Source: Akkermansia muciniphila (GTDB lineage: Bacteria > Verrucomicrobiota > Verrucomicrobiia > Limisphaerales > UBA9464). From it: a stretch of DNA of 34,334 nt. Position 1 is the stretch's first letter, and every line of letters starts with the position of its first letter. Under the pieces are notes generated by a model that was not told the DNA's origin, made no database searches, and saw only the letters and a list, made by a program, of their open reading frames with translations. Below are positions 1 through 10,704 of this stretch, piece by piece. The stretch is taken from positions 1 to 34,334 of the forward strand of contig CAMDJH010000035.1 in NCBI GenBank assembly GCA_945900455.1, given 5' to 3'. The position numbers and the translations under genes are program-made.

Positions 1-1919
1 TGGGCGGCGGTCAATAGCACCCGCGTGCTGGCCGCCTTCCAATCGCCGACAATGACGATCCGTTTCGGTTCCTGGAGTGCAAAGTCGAGCGCCAGGAGTA
101 GGTGTGGCACAGCGTGGGGCACTTGATGCAGTCGTTGGGCGAACAAACGGATCGTTTTCTCAGCCGCATCCCGCCATTCCTTTCGATCACAGATAGCGGC
201 CAGTTTCAATAGCGCCAGGGCCGCCACCGAATTACCCGATGGCTCCGCGCCGTCATAGTCCTCCTTCACCCGCAGGAGAAGGTGCGGAGTGTCGGCTGAA
301 GTCTGCCAAAATCCGCCCTCGGCCGAATCGTAAAACCGCTGCATCATCGCCTCGGCCAACTCGACGGCAAACTGCAGATGGGCAGGGTCGAGGGTCGCCT
401 CATACAAATCCAGCACGCCCGCCAACTGATTGGCATAGGCATCCAGCAACTGAAGGGAATCGCGCCCGCCGTCCCGCCAGCGGAGATGAAGAGCCTTTTC
501 CTTCGAGTCCCATAAGTGGGCGCGAATGAACGCCAGGTTGCGTTCCGCCGTCTCCCTAAATTCCTCATCGCCGAGAATCGCAAAGGCGCGGGCAAACGCC
601 CCCAGCATCATCCCGTTCCACGATGAAAGGATTTTATCATCGAGGTGTGGACGCACCCGTTTTGCGCGTGCCGCCAAGAGTTTCCGTCGCGCCGAAGCCA
701 GTGAAACTCCGGCCGCCTTCGTGAGCTTCGGATCCACGACGCTCAGGATGTTCTGTCCTGGCAACGGATGCGGATCGCTGTGGTCGACGAAATTACCGAC
801 CGCTGTGATTCCGAAATAGCGGCTGACCACCGCTAACTCATCCGGTGTGAGCAATTTTCCGAGCTCTTCGCGCGTCCAGCAGTAGAACTTGCCCTCTTTT
901 CCCTCGCTGTCAGCGTCTTCCGCCGAAAAAAATCCACCCTCCCGGTGAGTCATATCCCGCTTTACATAGTGCAGGATGTCCCGAACGACTGCCGCATGTT
1001 TCGCGTCGCCACTGACCAGATGAGCGTCCAGATATAGCTGAACTAACTGGGCATTGTCATACAGCATCTTTTCAAAATGTGGGACAAGCCAGTGTTCATC
1101 GACGCTATACCGGGAAAAACCTCCCCCCAACTGGTCGTACATTCCGCCCGCGGCCATCCGGGAGCAGGTGTGCAAGACGGCTTCGCTCGCTTCCTTCTCA
1201 CCAAATCGGCGCCCATATCGGAGGAGAAACAGGGGCTGACTGGGGCGAGGAAATTTCGGGGCATGACCGAACCCGCCATTCACCGGGTCGTATTCGTGCA
1301 AGAACGCCTGGCCGGCGCCGTGTAGTTCCCGTTCGCCCGCTGGAAATGCATTCCCGGATTCATGCTCGGCCGTCGCCTTAAGCCGCGCGGTCAACGCTCC
1401 GGCCGATTCCGCGACATCCGCCCGTTTGGTCTGCCAGAGCTCGACGATCCGCTCGAGTAGTTGCCGGAAGCTGGGGCGGCCATGATTTGGCTCCGGAGGG
1501 AAATAGGTGCCAGCGTAAAATGGCTTCAGATCGGGCGTGAGGAACACGTTCAAAGGCCACCCCCCCGACCCCATCGTCAGTTGGGCGAAGGTCATGTAAA
1601 TCTTGTCAATGTCTGGGCGTTCCTCGCGGTCCACTTTGATGCTGACAAAATGCTCGTTCAGGTACGCTCCGAGTTTCTCATCGGTGAAGGATTCCCGTTC
1701 CATCACGTGGCACCAATGGCAGGTGGAGTACCCAATGCTCAGCAGGATCGGCTTATCGCCCCCCCGGGCCTTGGCGAAGGCCTCATCCCCCCAGGGATAC
1801 CAGTCCACCGGATTGTGGGCATGCTGTTGGAGATAGGGGGACTTTTCGCGGATCAACCGGTTGGAATGTCCTGGCGGTGAATTGGGTGCAGTGTTCACGG
1901 CGACGATCCTAGTCGGCAT
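1..1919 (-). CDS. DUF255 / thioredoxin-domain protein (YyaL/SSP411-like), 3' end truncated by window edge
   Basis: Manual minus-strand translation from ATG at 1919: [48 protein letters not shown]...[56 protein letters not shown]...[13 protein letters not shown].... The CHWCHVME motif is typical of the family. The frame is open to base 1, so the ORF track omitted it. Confidence 0.93.
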   Translation of the reverse strand, partial: MPTRIVAVNTAPNSPPGHSNRLIREKSPYLQQHAHNPVDWYPWGDEAFAKARGGDKPILLSIGYSTCHWCHVMERESFTDEKLGAYLNEHFVSIKVDREERPDIDKIYMTFAQLTMGSGGWPLNVFLTPDLKPFYAGTYFPPEPNHGRPSFRQLLERIVELWQTKRADVAESAGALTARLKATAEHESGNAFPAGERELHGAGQAFLHEYDPVNGGFGHAPKFPRPSQPLFLLRYGRRFGEKEASEAVLHTCSRMAAGGMYDQLGGGFSRYSVDEHWLVPHFEKMLYDNAQLVQLYLDAHLVSGDAKHAAVVRDILHYVKRDMTHREGGFFSAEDADSEGKEGKFYCWTREELGKLLTPDELAVVSRYFGITAVGNFVDHSDPHPLPGQNILSVVDPKLTKAAGVSLASARRKLLAARAKRVRPHLDDKILSSWNGMMLGAFARAFAILGDEEFRETAERNLAFIRAHLWDSKEKALHLRWRDGGRDSLQLLDAYANQLAGVLDLYEATLDPAHLQFAVELAEAMMQRFYDSAEGGFWQTSADTPHLLLRVKEDYDGAEPSGNSVAALALLKLAAICDRKEWRDAAEKTIRLFAQRLHQVPHAVPHLLLALDFALQEPKRIVIVGDWKAASTRVLLTAA

Positions 1920-1972
1920 CCACTTCCTAGACAACGCGCAGAATCCACTTTTCTCCCCTCCTCAAAACGAGC

Positions 1973-2005
1973 AAGGCCCGCATCCAATTCAGGACGCGGG
2001 CCCTT
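1973..2005 (-). terminator. Hairpin, candidate terminator downstream of the Gfo/Idh/MocA gene
   Basis: Minus strand AAGGGCCCGCGTCC-TGAATT-GGATGCGGGCCTT: near-perfect ~13 bp stem with 6-nt loop (one bulge, one G.T), followed by GCTCGTTTTG. Lies 20 bp past the stop of the 2025-3395 CDS. Confidence 0.6.
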
Positions 2006-2024
2006 ACCGATCCAGAGTTCGGGT

Positions 2025-3395
2025 TCAGACGGTGATGGTGGTGCCGGGAACGGCAACGGCATAGAATCCCTGCGCATCCGGCTTGGACTTGAGCTCTGCG
2101 TCCCAGGCGAACCGGTCGGGCATCAGGTTAATCTTGGAATTCAGCGCGGCCTCGCGCTCGATGACCTTGCCGGAATAGGTCGCCATGCGGCCCATGATTG
2201 CCGTTAGAGTGCTGTGCGCCCCGTTCGCCGCCTCGTTGTACGGGAGGTCATTGCGGATGGCCTTGAACAGGTCGTCGTGCTCCTGTTGATAGGGATCGAT
2301 CTTGGTGTCACTTCGAAACCGCCACGGATCTCCGCTCCCGGTTTTGATGATGTGGCCGCTGACATCCGAATGGCCTTTGCTACCCACGCAATGTTCGGTC
2401 ACGGAGCTCCATGCGCCCCGGATATGGCGGCACTGACTAAACATCCGTGCGCCGTCGCGGAATTCATACTCGCAGGCGTGATGATCGTAGATCTCGCCGT
2501 ATTCCTTGGCTGTGCGGACCTGCCGGCCACCCATCCCGTGAACGCGGATCGGATAGTCATTCTTGATCCAGCAGCCAACATCAAGGTTGTGAATGTGCTG
2601 CTCGTTGATGTGATCCCCGCAAAGCCAGTTGAAGTAGTACCAATTACGAAGCTGGAATTCCATTTCCGTCTGGCTCTCCTTGCGCGGATTCACCCAAACC
2701 CCGCCGTCGTTCCAGTAGACCCGTACGGTGTGGATGTCACCAATGGCACCGTCATGTAATCGATGCAAGGTTTCGAGGTACCCCGGCTGATGGTGCCGCT
2801 GCAATCCCACGCCGACCTTCAGGTTCTTGCGTTTTGCCTCCTCCGCCGCGGCGAGTACCTTCCGGATACCGCCCGAATCGGTCGCCACGGGTTTTTCCAT
2901 GAAGATGTGCTTGCCCTGACGGACCGCCTCCTCGAAGTGGATCGGTCGGAATCCCGGCGGTGTCGCGAGAAGGACCACGTCCGCGAGGGCAATCGCCTGT
3001 TTATAAGCATCAAAGCCAATGAATTGCCGCTCCTTCGGAACATCGACCTTCCCCGGCTGCACCTTCGAGATAGCGGCCAGAGCGCCGTCCAGACGGTCTT
3101 GGAAGGCATCCGCCATGGCGACCAGTTTGACGTTCGGAGTTGTCAGGGCTTGATTGGCGGCGCCGGACCCGCGGCCACCGCAACCAATGAGCGCGATCTT
3201 CAACGTGTCCGTGTGAGCGGCATGGGCCGCATTGGCTGCGGTGAGAACCGCAGCCGTCGCTACAGCCGGTTTGGCGGTTTCCGTGCGGGAAGCACAGCCG
3301 GCAAGGATTGCCGCAATGCCTCCGGCTCCGGAGGTAGCGGTGATGAAATTCCGCCGTGTCACCGGCGCGATTCGAGATGTCTCTTTATTATTCAT
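2025..3395 (-). CDS. Gfo/Idh/MocA family oxidoreductase with Tat/lipoprotein-like signal
   Basis: ORF 2025..3449. Likely start MNNKETSRIAPVTRRNFITATSGAGGIAAILAGC (twin-Arg plus lipobox-like LAGC). KIALIGCGGRGSGAANQAL Rossmann motif; MEKPVATD and GVGLQRHHQPGYLE are typical of the family. Confidence 0.9.
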   Translation of the reverse strand: MNNKETSRIAPVTRRNFITATSGAGGIAAILAGCASRTETAKPAVATAAVLTAANAAHAAHTDTLKIALIGCGGRGSGAANQALTTPNVKLVAMADAFQDRLDGALAAISKVQPGKVDVPKERQFIGFDAYKQAIALADVVLLATPPGFRPIHFEEAVRQGKHIFMEKPVATDSGGIRKVLAAAEEAKRKNLKVGVGLQRHHQPGYLETLHRLHDGAIGDIHTVRVYWNDGGVWVNPRKESQTEMEFQLRNWYYFNWLCGDHINEQHIHNLDVGCWIKNDYPIRVHGMGGRQVRTAKEYGEIYDHHACEYEFRDGARMFSQCRHIRGAWSSVTEHCVGSKGHSDVSGHIIKTGSGDPWRFRSDTKIDPYQQEHDDLFKAIRNDLPYNEAANGAHSTLTAIMGRMATYSGKVIEREAALNSKINLMPDRFAWDAELKSKPDAQGFYAVAVPGTTITV

Positions 3396-3690
3396 GGCGT
3401 GAGGCAGATTGTTCCAGCCGGCAACTTGCAGTCGTCCGCAGCGGACCAAGCCGCTTACGACTGATCTGCTAATTTGCCTGCGGGAATTTCACCGAGTGTA
3501 CGGAGCACCCCTTCAGGAGCAATCGAAACTTTCACCCGAAACGGCTTTCGGGAAATCGCCGGAGGGTAATCGTCCGGCAAACACTGCTAGATTTGTCATT
3601 TCAAGTTTTCGGACCATCCGGGGTGTTGAAACTTCGTTTGGAAGTGTTACGCTCGGGGCCATAAGAACACATTTCAAAATCCCGAGCATC

Positions 3691-5226
3691 ATGGGTCTGG
3701 CCTTGTTGCTTGCTTGGGTCACCGATGCCTTTGCGGCGGGCTTCCGATTGGAGCGGGTGATCGGCGGATTGAACTATCCGGTGGCGGTTGCGCAAGCTCC
3801 GGGAGAGACCCACGCGATCTACATCGCCGAACTCGTCGTGGGTGACGCGAATCAACGTTCCAGCCGGCTCGGGCGGATTCTGCGCTATGATCTTCTGGCG
3901 AAAACCACAAACGTGTTCCTGGATTTATCCACCTTGGTCGCCCCGAACGGGTTCAACAGTCTCCTGCATTTCGCGTTTCATCCCGACTATGGCACGAATG
4001 GGAAATTTTACGTTGCGTATCAGTTCATCGGGACCACCAACACCGCGCGCCTCGCCGAGTACAAGGTGATTGCGGGCATGCCGATTTTTCAGCGCACGAT
4101 ACTGGAACATGACATCGTCAATGGCAGTGGCCACGTGATCAATATGGCGTTGTTCAAGCCCGGTGGTGATCCGAATCACCTCTACATTACCGTCGGCGAT
4201 GGCGCTCTCCAAGCCTCGGCGGCCGCTTACCTGACCAACCGCCCTCAAAATCTCGCCTTCAACTACGGCAAGATCCTGCGGGTGGATGTGTCAGACGGAC
4301 TGGACGACTATCCCGGTGATCCGAGAAAAAACTTCGGCATTCCCGCAATCAACACCGCCGCAATCGACCCGTCGGGTCGCAATGGAGAAGTCATTGCCTC
4401 GGGTTTTCGCAATCCGTGGCGGGCTGGATTTGATCCGTTGTATGGCGATCTTTACGTCGGTGACAATGGCATGGACTCCGCCGAGGAAGTGGATTTCATC
4501 AAGGAAAACGTGTTCTACCCCGCTTCCGTCGAGATCCCCGATTATGGCTGGCCTGCCACGGAGGCAATCTATTCTCCGGTGCCTGGAGCGAATGCGTTTG
4601 TGCAGAGTCTGCCGGCAAATCCCGCATCCATCTTCCCCATTTTGAGCCGCACGCACGCCACCTTACCTGCTGGGTTCAACGTGCCCAAGGATGGCGACAA
4701 TTCGGTGATCGGCGGAGTGGTCTATCGCGGGCCGATTACCGAATTTTATGGAAAATATATCTACGCGGATTTCGTGGCGGCGCGCATTTATCGTTTTGAA
4801 TTTGACCGCAGCACCGGTCCGACGTTGTTCCACGGAAACAATGTCGCAAACTTGACCGAAATTTCCACCCAATTGAAAGCGACCCTGCCGGGGGCAATTT
4901 TGAACAAGCCCGTTTCATTTTATGCCGACACCGTCGGGGATCTTTACATTGTCGAGTACGGTCTTAACTCTGCGGCGAAAAAAGGGATCGTTTACAAGGT
5001 CGTGGCCGTGCCGCTGACGCCAACGCTGAGTCAGTCGACCTACACAGGCGGGCAATTTCGCGTGGCCGTGACTGGCGCTGCCGGCGAGCAATACGCGGTG
5101 GAAATGTCCACGAACCTGCTCGACTGGACGGTTACCGCCACGGAAAAGTCCCCGTTCATCCACACGGACACGACCGCTGCATCGGCGCCTTACCGGTTTT
5201 ATCGCGCACGGCACAAACCGCAATGA
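3691..5226 (+). CDS. Exported PQQ-type glucose/sorbosone dehydrogenase-like beta-propeller protein
   Basis: ORF 3409..5226. Plausible start at 3691 (MGLALLLAWVTDAFA signal peptide). Motifs FRLERVIGGLNYPVAVAQAPGE, VASGFRNPWRAGFDP, GDLYVGDNGMDSAEEVDFI, DYGWP. C-terminal YAVEMSTNLLDWTV...YRFYRAR tail. Confidence 0.85.
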   Translation: MGLALLLAWVTDAFAAGFRLERVIGGLNYPVAVAQAPGETHAIYIAELVVGDANQRSSRLGRILRYDLLAKTTNVFLDLSTLVAPNGFNSLLHFAFHPDYGTNGKFYVAYQFIGTTNTARLAEYKVIAGMPIFQRTILEHDIVNGSGHVINMALFKPGGDPNHLYITVGDGALQASAAAYLTNRPQNLAFNYGKILRVDVSDGLDDYPGDPRKNFGIPAINTAAIDPSGRNGEVIASGFRNPWRAGFDPLYGDLYVGDNGMDSAEEVDFIKENVFYPASVEIPDYGWPATEAIYSPVPGANAFVQSLPANPASIFPILSRTHATLPAGFNVPKDGDNSVIGGVVYRGPITEFYGKYIYADFVAARIYRFEFDRSTGPTLFHGNNVANLTEISTQLKATLPGAILNKPVSFYADTVGDLYIVEYGLNSAAKKGIVYKVVAVPLTPTLSQSTYTGGQFRVAVTGAAGEQYAVEMSTNLLDWTVTATEKSPFIHTDTTAASAPYRFYRARHKPQ

Positions 5227-5384
5227 TCGTGGTTGTCGACGGCTGAAGAGAGTAAGATCCCATTTCTCGTGTCTGGGTGGGCTCCCGCGTTGTGATTGTT
5301 TTTCGCATCGTTCGGGAGAACCCCGGTCCGAGCGGCTGTGAATTGATCCTTCGCCCAAGCGCGGTTATTGTTATCATCTCTCGC

Positions 5385-7730
5385 ATGCACTTGAAGTTCC
5401 TGCCTGTCCTCGCCACCGGGCTGCTGATTGCGCCATCGGTGACGCACTGGGCGGAGGCTCCGCGTCCGCCGAAGGTGGAGTTCAGCCGCGATGTGCGACC
5501 GATCCTGTCGCAGAATTGCTTTGCGTGTCATGGGTTTGACAAGGCGGCCCGCAAGGCGGATCGGAGACTCGATACAAAGGAGGGGGCAACCGCAACGCGG
5601 GATGGCGTGACCGCAGTGGTTCCGGGAAGGCCGGAGGCGAGTGAATTGGTCGCGCGCATTTTTGCGAGCAAGGAGGAGGATATGATGCCGCCGAAGAAAT
5701 CCGGCAAACTCCTTACGGCACTGCAGAAGGAAACGCTGAAACGCTGGATCGAACAGGGGGCGACTTACCAGAGGCACTGGTCGTTTGAGTCGCCCCAGCG
5801 TCGCCTGCCGCCAGTGGTTCCGGGCGCGTCGCATCCGGTGGATCGTTTCATTCAGGCGCGACTTGCTGAGGAAGGACTCACGCCTTCGCGGATGGCGGAC
5901 AGTCTGACGTTGATTCGGCGGGTGTCCCTCGATTTGATTGGATTGCCCCCGTCCCCGGACGAGGTGGCTAATTTTGTCAAGGCGTCGGCGAAGGATCCGG
6001 AGGCCGCCTATCGCGAGTTGGTGGATCGCCTGCTGAGCAACCCCCACTACGGCGAACGCTGGGGCCGATGGTGGCTCGATCAGGCGCGGTATGCCGACAG
6101 CAATGGATACTCGATCGATGCGCCTCGGCAGATTTGGAAATATCGCGACTGGGTCGTCGAAGCCCTGAATGCCGACATGCCGTTTGATCAGTTCACGGTC
6201 GAGCAACTCGCAGGCGATTTGCTGCCGAATGCGACTGAGAATCAGAAAATCGCGACGGGGTTTCATCGCAACACGCAGATCAATCAGGAGGGGGGCATCG
6301 ACAAGGAGCAGTTCCGTGTGGACAGTGTATTCGACCGCGTGGCGACGACAGGCACGGTCTGGCTCGGACTTTCGGTGGGTTGCGCACAGTGCCACGATCA
6401 CAAATTCGATCCCATCGAACAGAAGGAATACTACCGCTTCTTCGCGTTCCTGAATAGTCAGGAGGAGCCGACGCTGAAGGTGTTTGATTCGAATTTGGAC
6501 GTCCGTGCACTCACGGCGGAGTTCAAAGAAACCGAGGGCAAGCTGACGGAATTGCTTAAGCAGCGCGGCGATGAACTTGCGACTTGGGAGGCCGGCCTGT
6601 CCGTGGAATTCAAAAAGACACTTTCGTCCGAACTGCAGAACGCCCTCGCCGTGCCCCAGGCAAAGCGTTCGCTGGCGCAGAACCGTCTCCTTTTTGGATC
6701 CATCTTGGGCCCGAGCGATGGCTTCCGCGTGGTGAATGATCGCTATACGGATCTGGACACGCTGCTCAACAGCGGCACCACGACGATGGTGATGCAAGAA
6801 CTGCCGAAGCCACGGAAGACGACCGTCTTTATCAAGGGTGACTTCACGCGGCCGGCGGATGAAGTGACTCCGGGCACGCCCGCGGTATTGCATGCATTTG
6901 AAAAGCCGCGAGAACAGCCGACCCGGCTCGACCTCGCACGCTGGATCGTCAGCCCACAGAATCCGCTGACGGCGCGCGTGATCGTGAATCGTCTGTGGCA
7001 GCAGTATTTTGGACGCGGCATCGTGGAGACGGAGAACGATTTCGGAATGCAGGGCACCGCACCCTCGCATTCGGAATTGCTCGACTGGCTGGCGGTCGAG
7101 TTCCTGGAGCGAAAATGGAGCCTCAAGGAAATGCACCGGCTCATCGTCACGGCGCACACGTATCGTCAGAGTTCATCGGACCGGCCGGAGCTTCGCGCGA
7201 AGGACCCGAACAACATTCTCCTCGCTCGCCAGCAACGTCTGCGACTCGATGCGGAGATTGTGCGTGATGTCGCCCTCGCGGCGAGCGGGTTGCTCTCGCC
7301 GAAGCTCGGTGGGCCGCCCGTGTATCCGCCGATTCCCGACGGCGTCATGGGCCAGGGCCAAGTGAAGCGCGCCTGGACCGTGAGCAAGGGCGAGGACAAG
7401 TTCCGCCGCGGCATTTACACCTTCGTCTATCGTGCCTCGCCACCTCCTTCGCTGAATGTATTTGATGCGCCGGATGGCTACAGCAGTTGCACGCGTCGCC
7501 TTCGCAGCAATACGCCGCTGCAGGCGCTCACGCTCATGAATGACAGCGGCTTCTTCGAGTTTGCCACCGCCCTGGAAAAGATCATCCAAAAGGATGGCCT
7601 CGATACCGCGTTCCGCCGTTGCACCACTCGCGCGCCGCGACCGGATGAACTCGCGGTCCTGAAAGAACTCGACACCCTCAACGCTGCCCGCGCCCTGCTA
7701 AACCTCGATGAAACTCTCACGAGAGAATAG
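5385..7730 (+). CDS. PSCyt1/DUF1549/DUF1553 planctomycete-type cytochrome c domain protein
   Basis: ORF 5277..7730. Likely start at 5385 (MHLKFLPVLATGLLIAPSV signal). VEFSRDVRPILSQNCFACHGFD (CxxCH); WGRWWLDQARYADSNGYSIDAPRQIWKYRDWVVEALNADMPFDQFTVEQLAGDLLP; C-terminal SNTPLQALTLMND. Confidence 0.93.
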   Translation: MHLKFLPVLATGLLIAPSVTHWAEAPRPPKVEFSRDVRPILSQNCFACHGFDKAARKADRRLDTKEGATATRDGVTAVVPGRPEASELVARIFASKEEDMMPPKKSGKLLTALQKETLKRWIEQGATYQRHWSFESPQRRLPPVVPGASHPVDRFIQARLAEEGLTPSRMADSLTLIRRVSLDLIGLPPSPDEVANFVKASAKDPEAAYRELVDRLLSNPHYGERWGRWWLDQARYADSNGYSIDAPRQIWKYRDWVVEALNADMPFDQFTVEQLAGDLLPNATENQKIATGFHRNTQINQEGGIDKEQFRVDSVFDRVATTGTVWLGLSVGCAQCHDHKFDPIEQKEYYRFFAFLNSQEEPTLKVFDSNLDVRALTAEFKETEGKLTELLKQRGDELATWEAGLSVEFKKTLSSELQNALAVPQAKRSLAQNRLLFGSILGPSDGFRVVNDRYTDLDTLLNSGTTTMVMQELPKPRKTTVFIKGDFTRPADEVTPGTPAVLHAFEKPREQPTRLDLARWIVSPQNPLTARVIVNRLWQQYFGRGIVETENDFGMQGTAPSHSELLDWLAVEFLERKWSLKEMHRLIVTAHTYRQSSSDRPELRAKDPNNILLARQQRLRLDAEIVRDVALAASGLLSPKLGGPPVYPPIPDGVMGQGQVKRAWTVSKGEDKFRRGIYTFVYRASPPPSLNVFDAPDGYSSCTRRLRSNTPLQALTLMNDSGFFEFATALEKIIQKDGLDTAFRRCTTRAPRPDELAVLKELDTLNAARALLNLDETLTRE

Positions 7731-7737
7731 GCATTCC

Positions 7738-9192
7738 ATGAACCCGGATCACGCACTGCGCGAAATCACGCGCCGCCACTTTTTCAGCCGATGCTCGCTG
7801 GGCGTCGGCTCCATCGCTCTCGCGTCGCTCATGGCCGAGCGCGGACTCGCTGCGGCGCCCACTGCGAATTTGCGTAATCCTTTCGAGCCGAAGCCGACCC
7901 ATTTTCCCGCGAAAGCTAAGAAAATCATCTTCCTCTTCATGGCTGGAGGACCCTCACAGCTGGAGTTGTTCGATTATAAGCCGAAGTTAACCGACCTCAA
8001 TGGGCAGCCGATTCCAGACAGCTACGTGGCTGGCAAACGCTTTGCCTTCATGGACAGCACGCATCGCACGAATCTGCTGGGCACCAAGCGGACGTTTAAG
8101 CGGCGCGGACAGAGCGGCGCATGGGTCAGCGATTTGCTGCCCCATACCGCGGGCATCGTGGACGAGATAAGTCTCCTCACCACCTGCAAGGGGGAGCTGT
8201 TCAATCACGCTCCCGCCAAACTCTTCATGAATGCCGGCAGCGGGCTCTTTGGCCGGCCAAGTATGGGCGCATGGGTCACCTACGGTCTCGGCAGCGAGTG
8301 CGACGATCTGCCCGGATTCGTCGTGCTGCAGAGCGGTCCGCGGGGTCCGCGCGGCGGCGCGGTGCTCTGGGGCAGCGGCATTTTACCGACGACCTATCAA
8401 GGGGTCCCGCTGCGCAATCAGGGCGATCCGATCGTCAATCTCTCCACGCCCCAATCCGTCAGCGTGGCCCAGCAGCGGCAGCTCGTCGACGCGGTGCGCG
8501 AGTTGAATCTCAAACGCCTGATTGAGACCGGCGACGGTGAGATTTCCACGCGCATCAACGCCTATGAAATGGCGTATCGCATGCAAACAAGTGCGCCGGA
8601 GTTGATGGACATCAGCGGCGAGAGTCAGACGACCCTTGATCTCTACGGTATCAAAGACTTGAAGGAGACCAGCTTCGCCCGCAACTGCCTGCTCGCGCGG
8701 CGCTTGGTCGAGCGGGGCGTGCGTTTTGTGCAGCTCTACGACACGAATTGGGACCACCACGGTGGCCCGACCGAGAATCTGGAGAAGCATTTGCCCCTGA
8801 AGTGCCTGGACGTCGATCAGTCCTCCGCCGCGCTCGTTCGGGATCTTAAGCAGCGTGGGTTGCTGGACGACACCATCGTGATTTGGGGCGGTGAATTTGG
8901 CCGCACACCGATGGGCGAAGTGCGTGAGTCCACGGGTCGAAATCATCATATCGACGCCTTCACCATGTGGTTCGCTGGAGGCGGATTCAAGGCCGGGCAA
9001 GTCTATGGCCAGACCGACGAATTCGGATTCGGAGCCGTTGAAGAACCCGTCCATGTCCACGACATCCATGCCACCCTCCTGCACCAACTAGGTCTTGATC
9101 ACGAACGCCTCTCCGTTCGCTCCCAGGGCCTCGACTTCCGACTCACCGGCGTGAGCCGGGCAAAGGTGGTAAAGGGTCTGCTCGAAGCATAG
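7738..9192 (+). CDS. DUF1501 domain-containing protein (sulfatase-like fold, Tat signal)
   Basis: ORF 7708..9192. Start at 7738 (MNPDHALREITRRHFFSRCSLGVGSIALASL). IIFLFMAGGPSQLELFDYKPKL; LVERGVRFVQLYDTNWDHHGG; VIWGGEFGRTPMGE; GRNHHIDAFTMWFAGGG. Immediately follows the DUF1549/1553 gene, as is usual for the pair. Confidence 0.94.
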   Translation: MNPDHALREITRRHFFSRCSLGVGSIALASLMAERGLAAAPTANLRNPFEPKPTHFPAKAKKIIFLFMAGGPSQLELFDYKPKLTDLNGQPIPDSYVAGKRFAFMDSTHRTNLLGTKRTFKRRGQSGAWVSDLLPHTAGIVDEISLLTTCKGELFNHAPAKLFMNAGSGLFGRPSMGAWVTYGLGSECDDLPGFVVLQSGPRGPRGGAVLWGSGILPTTYQGVPLRNQGDPIVNLSTPQSVSVAQQRQLVDAVRELNLKRLIETGDGEISTRINAYEMAYRMQTSAPELMDISGESQTTLDLYGIKDLKETSFARNCLLARRLVERGVRFVQLYDTNWDHHGGPTENLEKHLPLKCLDVDQSSAALVRDLKQRGLLDDTIVIWGGEFGRTPMGEVRESTGRNHHIDAFTMWFAGGGFKAGQVYGQTDEFGFGAVEEPVHVHDIHATLLHQLGLDHERLSVRSQGLDFRLTGVSRAKVVKGLLEA

Positions 9193-9273
9193 CCCGCAAA
9201 GGCGCCGACTTCTTGGGTTACCCGGCGGAGGACGGATTCTTCGCCGAGTGTCTCGCCCATGCATGAGCCTGCC

Positions 9274-10560
9274 TCACTTTAGCAACGCGCAAACGAGGCT
9301 GGTCTCGCTGCGGGAATAGATTCGGCCGCTTGCGTAGGCGGGATGGCTCCACGTCGGTCCAGTAAGCTGCGCGCGGGCGAGTTCCTTGAATCCTTCAGGG
9401 GTGGCGCGGGCGAGGATGAGTTCGCCACGGTCGTTGGTGATATACCAGGTGTCGTTTGCCGCGTTGCGCGTGAGAGTGGCTTGCGCGAACCCCTTGAGCG
9501 TCGTCACGCTTTTCTCGGTCCAGACGAGATTGCCATCCGACACGGAGAGGCACCGCACATCACCGCATGTCGCCTTGGCCGAGCCGTAATGGTTTAGCGC
9601 GTAGATGTGGTCACCGACGAGGATGGGCGAAGTGTGCAAGCAGCCGAGAGTCGTGCGATCCCACGCGACGCTGGCGGTCGGCTTGTCGCGGCCCAGTTGG
9701 AGAGCGATGCATCCCTCGCGGTCCGAGGGGAATAGCACGATGTTCCGTTCGGCGTGAAACGTCGGCACGGAAATGGCCTGGTCCCACGCGAGCTCGCGCC
9801 TCAGGTGCCAAAACACGGAGCCGTCCGCTGGGTTTAGCGCGCACATCGCTTCGCCCGTCCACGCGATGATCTGCCGTCGGCCACCCGAGTTGATCGCAAT
9901 GACTGGCGAGTAACCGGCTTTGTCGTCGAGCGCCCGCCAAAGCTCCTTTCCGGTGTCCTTGTCGAAGGCCATGACCGTGCCGCCCGGTTTGCCGCCCGCC
10001 TGCAGGATGAGCATTTTTCCTTCGACCAAGGGCGCGTTAGCGACGCCCCAGTCGGGTACCACTGCCGCGCACTCGGCGATCAAGTCCTTCTTCCAGATCA
10101 CGGCCCCGGATTTGGCGTCCACGCAATGCAAATCGCCCATCGCCCCCAAGGCATACACGCGCCCGTCGCGGACGGTGGGGGTGCAGCGGGGACCGTTGTC
10201 GTACCCGCCCTTGAGTTTGAGCTCGCGAGGGTAGGGGAGTTGCCAGAGCTCCCGGCCGTTGTTCGCGTCGAGGCAAAGAAGACGTTCCGTGTCAGCCGCG
10301 TTCGTGGCGGAAGGCTTGAGGCGGTCCATGATGAATAATCTGCCCTCCGCGACCGCCGGGCCGGCGTACCCCGCGCCGAGGGTCTGCTTCCACAGAACCA
10401 CCGGGCCATTCTTGGGCAGGGTCGCGGGCAATCCTGGCTCGTTCCAAATGCCGCTGCGCTCCGGTCCTCCGCGAAACTCTGGCCAGTCGGAGGCCGGTGC
10501 GGCCATTGTGATGGCGACGACCGTGGCGCAGGCAATTAGGAGCGACTTCAGGCGAATCAT
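9274..10560 (-). CDS. PQQ-binding-like (BamB-like) beta-propeller repeat protein
   Basis: ORF 9274..10617. Likely start MIRLKSLLIACATVVAITMAAPASDWPEFRGGPERSGIWNEPGLP. Repeats such as LLCLDANNGRELWQ, VMAFDKDTGKELWRALDD, ALNPADGSVFWHL. Confidence 0.88.
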   Translation of the reverse strand: MIRLKSLLIACATVVAITMAAPASDWPEFRGGPERSGIWNEPGLPATLPKNGPVVLWKQTLGAGYAGPAVAEGRLFIMDRLKPSATNAADTERLLCLDANNGRELWQLPYPRELKLKGGYDNGPRCTPTVRDGRVYALGAMGDLHCVDAKSGAVIWKKDLIAECAAVVPDWGVANAPLVEGKMLILQAGGKPGGTVMAFDKDTGKELWRALDDKAGYSPVIAINSGGRRQIIAWTGEAMCALNPADGSVFWHLRRELAWDQAISVPTFHAERNIVLFPSDREGCIALQLGRDKPTASVAWDRTTLGCLHTSPILVGDHIYALNHYGSAKATCGDVRCLSVSDGNLVWTEKSVTTLKGFAQATLTRNAANDTWYITNDRGELILARATPEGFKELARAQLTGPTWSHPAYASGRIYSRSETSLVCALLK

Positions 10561-10704
10561 CACGGGATTCATGCCATGGGATGAACGCAATGGCACGGGG
10601 AAAAATGTTCCGCCCAAACGCCAACATTGATTGCGATGGGTCGAAAGAACCTACCTATTCATCGACCCGCTCCCGTCGCGGAGGTGAGGCCAATGCAACC
10701 CATG

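Noticed and set aside
2214-3464. Plus-strand ORFs of 181 and 233 aa opposite the Gfo/Idh/MocA gene
   Set aside because: Shadows of the minus-strand oxidoreductase; no recognisable motifs.
5199-7157. 652-aa minus-strand ORF opposite the DUF1549/1553 gene
   Set aside because: His/Arg-rich shadow translation of a well-supported plus-strand gene in GC-rich DNA. No family motifs and no signal or domain logic.
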